Source: Candidatus Oscillibacter pullicola
GTDB lineage: Bacteria; Bacillota; Clostridia; Oscillospirales; Oscillospiraceae
DNA: 64,000 bases
Reading direction: 5' to 3'
Assembly (NCBI GenBank): GCA_019118935.1
Contig: DWXY01000124.1
Location: forward strand, 36,329 to 100,328
The first letter of the stretch is position 1. Each line of letters opens with the position of its first letter. Positions 24,283 to 32,521 of this stretch are shown piece after piece. The position numbers and the translations under genes are program-made. The notes under the pieces are model-generated. The model had not been told where the DNA came from. It did no database searches and saw only the letters and a program-made list of their open reading frames with translations.

Positions 24283-26129
24283 GTATGCGCCTCCTGTACC
24301 GCCCGGGCGATGCCCGCGGCGTCGATTCCGGCCTCCTGTTCCAGCTGGGGCACCGTGCCCTCCGGCAGGAAGGTCTTGCCCAGGTTGATGAGCACCAGCT
24401 TCTCCGGCGCCTGGCCGTGCTGGGCCAGGATGGCCGCCGCCCGCTGGCCCACGCACCCGGCGCCGAAGGCGTCCTCCGCCACCGCCAGCAGCTTCTTCCC
24501 CGCCAGCCAGGGCGCCAGCGTCTCATACTCCAGGGGGGAGATCTGATTCAGCTTCAGCACCTCCGTCCGGATGCCCTGCCGTTCCAGCAGGTCCGCCGCC
24601 GCCAGGGCCTGGTTCACCAGCACGCCGTAGGTGAGGATGGCGGCGTCCGCCCCCTCCCGGAGCCGGACCACCGGCGCGCCGGACCGGTCCTCCCGGTAAT
24701 CGCCCTCGCCGCCCCGGGGATACCGGACCGCCACAGGGCCGTCGATCTCAAACAATGCCTGCCGCAGCATCCGCCGCAGCTCCGCGAAGCTGGCGGGGCA
24801 CAGCACCGTGAACCCCGGGATCTCCGACAGGAACAGCGCGTCGAAGCAGCCGTGGTGGGTCTCGCCGTCGGCGCCCACCAGACCCGCCCGGTCCACCCCC
24901 AGCACCACATGGAGCTGCTGGAGGGCCACGTCGTGGATCAGCATGTCGTAGCCCCGCTGCAGGAAGGACGAGTACACGGCAAACACCGGGAGCATCCCCT
25001 GCTTGGCAAGGCCCGCCGCCATTGCCACCCCGTGCCCCTCGGCGATGGCCACGTCGAAGAACCGGTCCGGGAACTCCCTGGCAAAGGGGGCAAGGCCGGT
25101 GCCGTCCGCCATGGCGGCGGTGATGGCGCAGACCCGCCCGTCCTCTGCGGCGCAGGCGGCCAGCGTCTTGCCGAACACGGCGGAGAAGTCGTCTCCCCCG
25201 CTCTTCTTCACAAGACCCGTCTCCGGGTCGAAGGGGCCCACGCCGTGGAACTTGTCCGGGTTCTGCTCCGCGAAGGCGTAGCCCTTGCCCTTCACCGTCT
25301 TCACATGGACCACCACCGGGCACTGGAGCTCCCGGGCCCAGGCCAGCACGTGGACCAGCCGGTCTAGGTCGTGGCCGTCGATGGGCCCCAGGTAGGTGAA
25401 GCCCATGTCCTCGAACAGGGTGCTGCCGGGCCACAGGGCCTTTTTCAGGGACGTCTTCACCTTGTGGTTGAACCGGTACAGCCGGTTCTCCATGGGGTGC
25501 TGGCCGAAGAGGCTCCGGTACCACTTTTTAAAGTGATAGTAGGCGGGCTTGGAGCGGATCTGGCTCAGATGGCTGTCCACCGCCCCCACGTTGGGGTTGA
25601 TGGACATGCCGTTGTCATTGAGGATCACGATCAGGGGCTCGCCGGAGGCGCCGGCGTTATTGAGCCCCTCGTAGGCCAGCCCCCCGGTGAGGGCGCCGTC
25701 CCCGATCAGGGCCAGAACGCTGTAATCCCCATGCTGTAAAGTTCTTGCCCTTGCCATTCCAAGAGCCACGGAAACGGAGTTGGAGGCGTGTCCGGCGATG
25801 AAGGCGTCGTGTTCGCTCTCCCGGGGCTTGGGGAAGCCGGAGAGGCCGCCGAACTGCCGCAGGGTGTCAAACAGCGCCTGCCGGCCCGTGAGGGCCTTGT
25901 GGACGTAGCACTGGTGCCCCACGTCGAACACCAGCCGGTCCTTCGACGTGTCGAAGACCCGGTGGATGGCCACCGTCAGCTCCACCGCCCCCAGGTTGGA
26001 GGCCAGATGCCCGCCGGTTTTGGACACATGCTCCACCAGGAACTGCCGCAGCTCCCGGCACAGGGGCTCCAGCTGGTCCCGGTCCAGGGCCTTCACGTCC
26101 GCCGGGGTATGGATATTCTCTAAGATCAA
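24279..26129 (-). CDS. dxs: 1-deoxy-D-xylulose-5-phosphate synthase
   Basis: Dxs condenses pyruvate and glyceraldehyde-3-phosphate, the first step of the MEP isoprenoid pathway, using thiamine diphosphate. The 616-residue protein is full length, with the N-terminal thiamine-binding GDGALTGG (about 143-150) and NDNGMSI, the central transketolase domain (AIAEGHGVAMAAGLA), and the C-terminal domain. It lies 16 bp downstream of oapA and shares an operon with ispA's neighbourhood, so two isoprenoid steps flank the OLE RNA. Confidence 0.97.
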   Translation of the reverse strand: MILENIHTPADVKALDRDQLEPLCRELRQFLVEHVSKTGGHLASNLGAVELTVAIHRVFDTSKDRLVFDVGHQCYVHKALTGRQALFDTLRQFGGLSGFPKPRESEHDAFIAGHASNSVSVALGMARARTLQHGDYSVLALIGDGALTGGLAYEGLNNAGASGEPLIVILNDNGMSINPNVGAVDSHLSQIRSKPAYYHFKKWYRSLFGQHPMENRLYRFNHKVKTSLKKALWPGSTLFEDMGFTYLGPIDGHDLDRLVHVLAWARELQCPVVVHVKTVKGKGYAFAEQNPDKFHGVGPFDPETGLVKKSGGDDFSAVFGKTLAACAAEDGRVCAITAAMADGTGLAPFAREFPDRFFDVAIAEGHGVAMAAGLAKQGMLPVFAVYSSFLQRGYDMLIHDVALQQLHVVLGVDRAGLVGADGETHHGCFDALFLSEIPGFTVLCPASFAELRRMLRQALFEIDGPVAVRYPRGGEGDYREDRSGAPVVRLREGADAAILTYGVLVNQALAAADLLERQGIRTEVLKLNQISPLEYETLAPWLAGKKLLAVAEDAFGAGCVGQRAAAILAQHGQAPEKLVLINLGKTFLPEGTVPQLEQEAGIDAAGIARAVQEAHT

Positions 26130-26145
26130 ATGACCCAGCCTCCTC

Positions 26146-26709
26146 TCAGCGGTGGAACAGGTGCAGAAACCGTCCCACCCAGTAGACCACGCTGGTGCTT
26201 TTGTTCAGGGCCACCGTCTTGCCCAGGGCCTTGCCGCCGATGGTGAGGCCGGACACCAGGGCCGTCACCGCCACGCTCAGCAGCACGCTCTCCGGCAGGG
26301 CGAAGGCCGTCTGGAGCCGCACCACGATCACGGCGGTGGTGGTGCCGCTGACGATGCCGCAGATGTCCCCCACCACGTCGTTGCAGACGCTGGACACCCG
26401 CCCGGCGTTCCGCAGCAGGACCAGCGCCTCCTTGGCGCCGGGCTCCTTGTGGGCGGCCATGGAGTGAAAGGGCCTGGGGTCCGCCGCCGTGACCGCCACG
26501 CCGATGATGTCGAACAGGATGCCCAGGCCGATGAACACCGCCAGCACCAGCGCGGCAGCCGCCGCGCCCGCGCCGCTGAGACTGGTCTCCGACGCAAGGC
26601 TCAATGCCGCGGACAGGACGATGGCAAGAAAAAAGACCTGCACGGCCCACCGGTAGGGGCCCGGCCTCTCCCGCTCCCGTCCGCGCTTTCGCTTTGGGGT
26701 ATCGCTCAA
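26146..26709 (-). CDS. oapA: OLE-associated protein OapA-like membrane protein
   Basis: The 187-residue protein has four predicted membrane segments (about residues 24-42, 53-78, 112-132, 142-160) joined by a polar loop with RNAGRVSSVCNDVVGDICG. It starts in the 3' flank of the OLE-like RNA and is followed by dxs, which is exactly the position of OapA (BH2780-like, DUF21-related) in Bacillus halodurans. OapA binds OLE RNA and brings it to the membrane. The start is a TTG at 26709 with GGAGGG 7 nt upstream; the GTG at 26724 lies on that site. The name rests on context plus topology. Confidence 0.75.
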   Translation of the reverse strand: MSDTPKRKRGRERERPGPYRWAVQVFFLAIVLSAALSLASETSLSGAGAAAAALVLAVFIGLGILFDIIGVAVTAADPRPFHSMAAHKEPGAKEALVLLRNAGRVSSVCNDVVGDICGIVSGTTTAVIVVRLQTAFALPESVLLSVAVTALVSGLTIGGKALGKTVALNKSTSVVYWVGRFLHLFHR

Positions 26710-26736
26710 AAAAAGTCCCTCCACTTGGGAATGAAT

Positions 26737-27400
26737 TCAAGTTGGCTAAGCCGGCGGCGGCGGAAAAGGTAAATCTTACGGCTTAGGTACGGGTTGGATT
26801 TCCCCGCGGCACACCTCTCGTTGCCGATGGAGGCGGTTCCCCCTTCGGTGCCGCGGCACAGTGTCGCCAGCCATGCCACCCGATCGCCACTTAGTCCGCA
26901 CTGCAATCCCTTTTCAGCCCGGTCAGGACAGCCTAGGTGATTTCCACCCCAGTCGATCCGTCCCTTTAGCCTCTTTTGCAAACCGGGTTTCAGGGGGCGA
27001 TCAAACGGGCCCTCCGGCCAGAGGGCCCCGCCTGTTGTTCCCCCATCCACCCGCCTCACGCAAGGCAGGCTACGTCTGCACACAGCGTTACGGCCCCCCA
27101 GGGCCGATGCACCGCGCTGCAGGTTCATCAGCTGCTTCGTACGCGGCCCGGAATACCACACTGGGAGTACGTCCGCGCACAAGAACAGGTCTCCACGGAA
27201 ACAGGGTCATCATCACCATGCCATTGGAAAGCGCCCTGAGTCCGCAAGCGCAGGCAAAGCCAGGCTTCCCCCCAGCACCCACCCGAAACTGGGCGTATCA
27301 AGCAGGCACCAGAGGTTTCATCGGTGTGCCCTTCAGAGGATTTTTAGCCCCTCCTTCGGAGACGGATGATCTGACTAGAATACTGCGCCGCCGCTTAGCG
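26737..27400 (-). ncRNA. ole: OLE (ornate large extremophilic) RNA candidate
   Basis: About 660 nt without a convincing gene lie between ispA and an OapA-like gene, the conserved location of OLE RNA. A promoter (27407-27435) sets the 5' end near 27400. The 3' end is placed at a CTAAGCCG...CGGCTTAG stem (about 26737-26787). The stretch contains many inverted repeats, for example GGGCCCTC-TGGCCG-GAGGGCCC. OLE is a large structured RNA of Firmicutes that works with OapA and affects tolerance of alcohols, cold and metal stress. The call rests mainly on synteny, length and structure, because I cannot run a covariance model. Confidence 0.8.
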
Positions 27401-27406
27401 CCATAC

Positions 27407-27435
27407 AGTATATCACAAATCTAATAAATATACAA
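27407..27435 (-). promoter_or_regulatory. Promoter of OLE-oapA-dxs operon
   Basis: On the minus strand TTGTAT (27430-27435) and TATACT (27407-27412) are separated by 17 nt. It lies in an AT-rich island right after the ispA terminator. Confidence 0.7.
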
Positions 27436-27516
27436 CATATTCCGTATATGCGTCCGTAAATTTTTTGTGACCGGCCGGGCTGTCCTCCCGGGGCGGACAG
27501 CCCCCGGCACCGGGCA

Positions 27517-27542
27517 GAAAAAGGGCCGCCGGACGGCGGCCC
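27517..27542 (-). terminator. Terminator of ispA
   Basis: On the minus strand GGGCCGCC and GGCGGCCC pair around GTCC, followed by TTTTTC, 8 bp past the ispA stop. A second stem, GGGCTGTCC with GGACAGCCC, follows at about 27478-27504. Confidence 0.8.
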
Positions 27543-27549
27543 CCGCTCT

Positions 27550-28431
27550 TCACTTGTTCCGCTCCGCCAGGGAGTCCGCCAGGGCGGCCAGGAAGCCGTC
27601 CGTGTCCCAGTCCGCCACCGCGGCCTTGGCCGCCTCCGTGCGGGCGCGGACCGCCCGGCCGCAGCCCTCCAGCCCCAGCAGGTCCACGAAGGTGACCTTC
27701 CCCTCCTCTTTGTCGGAGCCGATGGGCTTGCCGAACTCCGCCGCGTCGCCGCACACGTCCAGCATATCGTCCCGGATCTGGAAGGCCAGGCCCAGCTCCT
27801 GGGCGTACGTTTCGGCGGCGGCCATCAGCTCGCCGCTTCCGCCCGCCGCGGCCACGCCCAGGCGGCAGGCGCCGGCGATCATGGCCCCGGTCTTGAGGCG
27901 GTGGACCTCCGTCACCTCCGCCTCGGTCCGTGGGGCGTGGAGGGTGTCCAGCACCTGGCCCGCCACCATGCCGTCCGCGCCGGAGGCCTCCGCCAAAATG
28001 CGGCCGCAGGCGGCCCGGCGGCTCTCGTCCAGCCCCGGCGCCGTCAGGATCAGGCGGTAGGCCTCCGGCTGGAGGGCGTCCCCCGCCAGTACGGCCAGGG
28101 TCTCGCCGTAGACCTTGTGGTTGGTGGGCTTGCCCCGGCGCAGGTCGTCGTCATCCATGCAGGGCAGGTCGTCGTGGATCAGGGAGTAGGTGTGGACCAG
28201 CTCCAGGGCGCAGGCCGCGGGCAGGGCCGTCTTCCAGTCCGCAAGGCCCGCCAGCCGGGCGAACTCCAGCGTCAGCACCGGCCGGATGCGCTTGCCCCCG
28301 GCCAGCAGGCTGTACCGCATGGACTCATACAGGTCCCGCCAGTCCGGCTTTCCGGCAAAGAGGGCCTCCAGATACGATTCCACCGCCGTGCGGTAGGTCT
28401 CATACCGGGTCTGAAACGCCTGTTCGGTCAT
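27550..28431 (-). CDS. ispA: Farnesyl/geranyl diphosphate synthase
   Basis: This is a head-to-tail polyprenyl synthase that makes farnesyl diphosphate (or a close chain length). The 293-residue protein has the first aspartate-rich motif DDLPCMDDDDLRRG (about 87-100), with the two-residue insertion typical of bacterial type enzymes, and the second motif IRDDMLD near 220. KTGAM, used in prenyl binding, is present. It overlaps xseB by 4 bp, as in the conserved xseA-xseB-ispA run. Confidence 0.94.
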   Translation of the reverse strand: MTEQAFQTRYETYRTAVESYLEALFAGKPDWRDLYESMRYSLLAGGKRIRPVLTLEFARLAGLADWKTALPAACALELVHTYSLIHDDLPCMDDDDLRRGKPTNHKVYGETLAVLAGDALQPEAYRLILTAPGLDESRRAACGRILAEASGADGMVAGQVLDTLHAPRTEAEVTEVHRLKTGAMIAGACRLGVAAAGGSGELMAAAETYAQELGLAFQIRDDMLDVCGDAAEFGKPIGSDKEEGKVTFVDLLGLEGCGRAVRARTEAAKAAVADWDTDGFLAALADSLAERNK

Positions 28432-28667
28432 CCCTGCTCCTCCTCTCCGAAGGGCAGCTCCACCGGCGCGCCGTCAGGTCCCTTCATCAGCTTGACCACC
28501 TTCTGCTCCGCCGCGTCCAGCTCCTGGGAGCAGGCGGCGATCAGCTTCGTCCCCTCCTCGAACAACGCCAGGGAGTCCGCCAGGGGGGCGTCCCCCTTCT
28601 CCAGGGCCGCCACGATCTCCTCCAGCCGGGCGATCTCCTGCTCGAACGTCTGTTTCTTTGCGCTCAT
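28428..28667 (-). CDS. xseB: Exodeoxyribonuclease VII small subunit
   Basis: The 79-residue protein is the small subunit of exonuclease VII. It shows the family core FEQEIARLEEIVAALEKGDAPLADSLALFEEGT, a two-helix coiled coil that wraps on XseA. It overlaps xseA and ispA by 4 bp each. Confidence 0.95.
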   Translation of the reverse strand: MSAKKQTFEQEIARLEEIVAALEKGDAPLADSLALFEEGTKLIAACSQELDAAEQKVVKLMKGPDGAPVELPFGEEEQG

Positions 28668-29881
28668 GGCTGTTCCTCCTTCGTATAGGGCCTGTCCACC
28701 ACGGCGGTGAAGCCGCCCTCTCCCAACGTGACGGACACCCGGCTGCCCGGTGCCGTCTCCCGCCAGCTTTTCAAGATCTTCCCGTTCTCATCCCGGGCCA
28801 CGGCATAGCCCCGGCCCAGCACCGCCAGGGGGCTCATGGCGTCCAGGGACGCCGCCAGGGCCGCGAACTTCTGCCGGTGGCGGCTCAGCACCGCGCCGGT
28901 CACGTCCCCCAGCCGCTGCTGCAGGTGGTCCAGGTCCAGCCGCTTGTCCTGGACGTAGGCCAGCCCGTCGGTCATCACCCGCTTGGCCGCCAGGGCGGTG
29001 AGATTCTGCCGGGCGGCCTCCAGCCGCGCCGTCTCGCTTCTTGCCATCCGCTCCCCGGCGCCCCGGAGCCACCGCAGCAGCTCCACCTGGTCCGGCACGG
29101 CGATCTCCGCCGCGTTGGAGGGGGTGGAGGCCCGCGCGTCCGCCACGAAGTCGGCGATGGTCACATCAGGCTCGTGGCCCACGGCGGAGATGACGGGGGT
29201 CTCGCAGTCGTAGATGGCCCGGGCCACCCGTTCATCGTTGAAGGCCCACAGGTCCTCCATGGACCCGCCGCCCCGGCCGGTGATGATCACGTCCCCGATC
29301 TTCCACCTGTCCGCGTACCGGATGGCCCCCACGATCTCCGGCGGGGCCTCGGCCCCCTGGACCCGCACCGGCAGCAGGATCACCTTGGCGATGGGGTACC
29401 GGCGGCGGAGGATGCGGATCATGTCGTGGACCGCCGCCCCGGCGCCGGAGGTGACGATAGCGATCCGCTCCGGATAGGGCGGCAGGGGCTTTTTGTGGGC
29501 GGGGTCAAAGAGGCCCTCCTTCCACAGTTTTTCTTTTAACTGCTGGAAGGCCACCGCCAGGTCCCCCACCCCCTCCGGCGTCAGGGAGTCGCAGTAGAGC
29601 TGATAGGCCCCGTCCCGGGGGAACACGGTGATGCGGCCGGAGGCCACGGCCTTCATGCCGTTCTCCGGCCGAAACCGGAGACGGGAGGCCTGTCCCCGGA
29701 ACATGACGCACCGGAGGGCCCCCTCCTGATCTTTCAGGGTGAAATAGTGGTGGCCGGAGGGATAGATCTTGTAGTTGGACAGCTCTCCCCGGACGGCGAC
29801 GCCCTGTAAAGCCGGAGTACTGTCCAGCAGGCTCTTTACCAGCTGGTTCACCTCGGTGACGCCGTAGATGTGTGGTTCCAT
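28664..29881 (-). CDS. xseA: Exodeoxyribonuclease VII large subunit
   Basis: XseA is the catalytic subunit of exonuclease VII, which digests single-stranded DNA from both ends. The 405-residue protein has the N-terminal OB fold (about 1-100), the catalytic core with GRGGGSMEDLWAFNDE (about 200-215) and TPSNAAE, and a coiled-coil C-terminal region. GGAGAGGAG precedes the ATG at 29881. It follows nusB by 88 bp. Confidence 0.95.
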   Translation of the reverse strand: MEPHIYGVTEVNQLVKSLLDSTPALQGVAVRGELSNYKIYPSGHHYFTLKDQEGALRCVMFRGQASRLRFRPENGMKAVASGRITVFPRDGAYQLYCDSLTPEGVGDLAVAFQQLKEKLWKEGLFDPAHKKPLPPYPERIAIVTSGAGAAVHDMIRILRRRYPIAKVILLPVRVQGAEAPPEIVGAIRYADRWKIGDVIITGRGGGSMEDLWAFNDERVARAIYDCETPVISAVGHEPDVTIADFVADARASTPSNAAEIAVPDQVELLRWLRGAGERMARSETARLEAARQNLTALAAKRVMTDGLAYVQDKRLDLDHLQQRLGDVTGAVLSRHRQKFAALAASLDAMSPLAVLGRGYAVARDENGKILKSWRETAPGSRVSVTLGEGGFTAVVDRPYTKEEQP

Positions 29882-29969
29882 GGATGGCTCCTCTCCTGCT
29901 TCACGCGGGCAGAAAACGCGGAGCGGTCCGGCGGCGCAAAGCCCCCGTCCCGCTCCCCAGGACTGCCTG

Positions 29970-30419
29970 TTATTCTGTGATCTCCTGGCGCACGAAGGTG
30001 CCCAGAATGCCGTTGATGAACTTCACCGTCTCCGGCGTCTCATACTTCTTGGCGATCTCCACCGCCTCGTTGATGGAGGCGCCGTGGGGGATGTCCGGCA
30101 TGTACAAAATCTCGTACATGGCCACCCGCATGATGGCGGAGGCCACCAGGGGGATCCGGGCAAAATTCCACCCCTTGGCGTATTTGGCGATATACCCGTC
30201 CAGCTCCGGAGCGTGGTCGGCCACGCCCCGCACCAGGCGGCGGATGTAGTCCGCCTGCTTGGCGTTGGGCGTCTCCTGATACAGCGGGTCCTCCTCCGCC
30301 AGGGCGGCGAAGGACTCCGGTGTCAGGCGCTCGTCCAGCAGCTCCTCCACCGGCTTGTCGGTGAAGCTCAGCTCATAAGACAGGTGAATGGCGATCTCTC
30401 GCGCGGTGTTCCGTACCAT
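29970..30419 (-). CDS. nusB: Transcription antitermination factor NusB
   Basis: NusB binds boxA RNA with S10 in antitermination complexes on rRNA operons. The 149-residue all-helical protein begins VRNTAREIAIHLSYEL and has IPHGASINEAVEIAKKY and FINGILG at the C-terminus, as in the family. It lies 42 bp after the Asp23-family gene, the usual clostridial and bacilli order. Confidence 0.93.
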   Translation of the reverse strand: MVRNTAREIAIHLSYELSFTDKPVEELLDERLTPESFAALAEEDPLYQETPNAKQADYIRRLVRGVADHAPELDGYIAKYAKGWNFARIPLVASAIMRVAMYEILYMPDIPHGASINEAVEIAKKYETPETVKFINGILGTFVRQEITE

Positions 30420-30461
30420 AACCTCAACTACGTCCTTTTCTCTCTCATTCCCATCCGGGAC

Positions 30462-30839
30462 TCAGGCCAGCGTCACGCCGCCCACGTGGATGTTGACCGC
30501 CTCCACAGAGCAGCCGGTCATGGCCTCCACCGCGCCGATGACGGCCTTTTGGGCGTTTTCCGCCACCGTGGGGATGGGGTGGCCGTACTCCACCGTCAGA
30601 TAGATGTCCAGCACCAGGGCGGCGCCGGTCATGTCGATCTTCACACCCTTGGCGCCCTTCTGGGCGTTCTTCTTGTTGTGGACCAGGTCGGTCACACTGC
30701 CGCCCATGGCGGTCATCATGCCGGACACGCCCTCCACATCCCGGACGGCGCCCACGGCGATGGCGGCAATCACTTCCTCGGAAATGTTGATGCTCCCGTT
30801 CTCCTCCGGCAGCGTCATATACTCTTTGCTCTCGCCCAT
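30462..30839 (-). CDS. Asp23/Gls24 family protein
   Basis: The 125-residue product belongs to the Asp23/Gls24 (YqhY-like) family: ISEEVIAAIAVGAVRDVEGV near residue 17 and a C-terminal VEAVNIHVGGV. YqhY in Bacillus is linked to control of fatty-acid synthesis (acetyl-CoA carboxylase); other members are envelope-stress proteins. It heads the asp23-nusB-xseAB-ispA operon, with a promoter at 30921-30949. Confidence 0.93.
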   Translation of the reverse strand: MGESKEYMTLPEENGSINISEEVIAAIAVGAVRDVEGVSGMMTAMGGSVTDLVHNKKNAQKGAKGVKIDMTGAALVLDIYLTVEYGHPIPTVAENAQKAVIGAVEAMTGCSVEAVNIHVGGVTLA

Positions 30840-30920
30840 CGTAAGCCTCTCCTCACTGTTTGATCCTTGGTAGAGGCGGGGGTCGCCCGCCGCGTCCCAG
30901 AAGAATGGTTCCAGGGTGTT

Positions 30921-30949
30921 ATTTTACCATGTTTCCCGGGAAAATACAA
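30921..30949 (-). promoter_or_regulatory. Promoter of asp23-nusB-xseAB-ispA operon
   Basis: On the minus strand TTGTAT (30944-30949) and TAAAAT (30921-30926) are separated by 17 nt. The spacer contains the palindrome TTTCCCGGGAAA. It begins 4 bp past the spoIIIAH stop. Confidence 0.7.
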
Positions 30950-30952
30950 CAG

Positions 30953-31516
30953 CTAATTTGAGGCCATGATCTTGATGCCGCTGGCGGGGTATCCGGTCTC
31001 CGTCATGGCGATGTCGGTGATCTTGGCCACGTCCTCCGCCGTCAGCTCGCCGGTGCCGGTGTCCACCACCACGCTGATGCTGTCCTCCCCCATGAAGGCC
31101 ACGCAGTCTGCGTAGCCCTTGGCGGTCACCAGGTTTTCGATCTGGGCCTCCTTCATGGTGTAGCCCGCCAGCACCTGGATGCCCTCCGACGCCTCGTTGG
31201 CCACCGCCGCGTCGGCCCCGGACTGTTCCGCCGCCTCCTGCAGCAGGGAGATGGCGTTGTCCCTGGCCTGCTGGCGGGTCAGCCGGGCGGAGGCGAAGTA
31301 GTCCCCGCCGGTGTACACCGCCTCCTCGTCCGTCCCGGCCTCGCCGCCGTCCTCCTGGCCGCTGACCAGCGTGGCCTCCCCCAGGATCTTGGTGCCGGTC
31401 TCCTCCACGGCGTCCGCCGCCTGCTCGCCGGTGTACTTCCAGTTCAGGGCCACCGCTGCGCACACCAGCAGCACCATCGTGGCCACCACGGTATTCCGCT
31501 TCCATCTCGCGCTCAT
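30953..31516 (-). CDS. spoIIIAH: Stage III sporulation protein AH
   Basis: The 187-residue protein has one membrane segment (about 9-26) and an outer domain with the ring-building motif found in type III secretion ring proteins. SpoIIIAH in the mother cell pairs with forespore SpoIIQ to build the feeding-tube channel. GGAGGAGG precedes the ATG at 31516. It is the last gene of the operon; no clear terminator follows, only the asp23 promoter. Confidence 0.93.
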   Translation of the reverse strand: MSARWKRNTVVATMVLLVCAAVALNWKYTGEQAADAVEETGTKILGEATLVSGQEDGGEAGTDEEAVYTGGDYFASARLTRQQARDNAISLLQEAAEQSGADAAVANEASEGIQVLAGYTMKEAQIENLVTAKGYADCVAFMGEDSISVVVDTGTGELTAEDVAKITDIAMTETGYPASGIKIMASN

Positions 31517-31539
31517 GGGCTGTCTCCTCCTCCAAATCA

Positions 31540-32058
31540 TCACTGCGATTTTGCCACGGTGATGCGGTCTGCGGAAAGGCCGGTCAGGGCCGCCACCGCC
31601 TCCGTCACCGCCAGTTTCACGTCCGCCCGGTCCCCGCCCTGGCACACCACCAGGGCCCCCCGGTAGGTGGGATACACCGTCCGGGTCACCACCGGCGCCT
31701 CGGCGCTCCCGTCGTCCACCAGCACGGTCTGGGAGGAACGGGAGTAGTCCTCCGGCGCCGCGGTGGAGCCGCTGTAAGAGAGCTCCGAGTCCTGTGCCAG
31801 CTGCCGCTCGCCGTCCGACTCCACCGTCAGCAGCACCTGCACCTCCCCCACGCCCTGGATGCGGCCCAGAATGTCCTCCATCTCCTGCTGGAGCTCCGGC
31901 TCCACCAGGGCGGCCGCCTGGGGCGAGGCGCGCTCCGCCGTCTTCCCGTCCCCGCCGGGCCACAGCAGCAGCACGGCTCCCGCCAGCGCCACCAGCGCCA
32001 CGAATTTGTACTTGTCCCATATCCTTCGCACTCCTTCAGTTTTCTGCTTCCCGCTCAT
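31540..32058 (-). CDS. spoIIIAG: Stage III sporulation protein AG
   Basis: The 172-residue protein has a membrane segment (about 19-34) and an extracellular ring-building domain (VGEVQVLLTVESDGERQLAQD). SpoIIIAG forms a large ring in the mother-cell/forespore channel. It overlaps spoIIIAF by 23 bp. Confidence 0.92.
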   Translation of the reverse strand: MSGKQKTEGVRRIWDKYKFVALVALAGAVLLLWPGGDGKTAERASPQAAALVEPELQQEMEDILGRIQGVGEVQVLLTVESDGERQLAQDSELSYSGSTAAPEDYSRSSQTVLVDDGSAEAPVVTRTVYPTYRGALVVCQGGDRADVKLAVTEAVAALTGLSADRITVAKSQ

Positions 32059-32521
32059 GCCAAACCTGCCTCTCCGCCGGGATGCCCAGTTCCATCTCCA
32101 GCGCCGACGCCAGTGCCTGCGACCAGCTGCCCGTCAGCTCCGCGGACCAGGGCACCGGGATGCCGTTCCCCTCCGCCCGCGTCTCCACCCGGACGGTCAC
32201 CTCCAGCCCCAGCTCGCCCGCTTTGTCCAATATATATGCTTCCGTCTGCTCCGCTATGATAGAAGCCATGGCCTCGGTCTGCGTGTCGGCCAGCTCCTCC
32301 TGCCGCTCCTCCACCGCCGCCTGGTAGCGGTCGAAATCCAGCTCCAGATGCTCCAGGTCCGCCCCCAGCACCGGCCGCAGCAGCACCAGCAGCAGGATGA
32401 GCCCGCCGGTGAAGCCCGCCGCCTTCCGCACGGTGCCCAGCGGGATCAGGCTCTGGGCCGCCGACAGCAGCACCGACACCAGCACCACGGAGGTCAGCCA
32501 CGCCCGCACCGCCTCCATCAT
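32036..32521 (-). CDS. spoIIIAF: Stage III sporulation protein AF
   Basis: The 161-residue protein has two N-terminal membrane segments (about 6-25 and 33-52) and a soluble ring-building domain. Start is MMEAVRAW; the first ATG overlaps the spoIIIAE stop, the second lies just after, and I cannot choose between them. The position between AE and AG is conserved. Confidence 0.88.
   Translation of the reverse strand: MMEAVRAWLTSVVLVSVLLSAAQSLIPLGTVRKAAGFTGGLILLLVLLRPVLGADLEHLELDFDRYQAAVEERQEELADTQTEAMASIIAEQTEAYILDKAGELGLEVTVRVETRAEGNGIPVPWSAELTGSWSQALASALEMELGIPAERQVWHEREAEN

Noticed and set aside
26706-27424. Open frames on both strands inside the OLE region
   Set aside because: They overlap the structured RNA, lack ribosome sites and family similarity.
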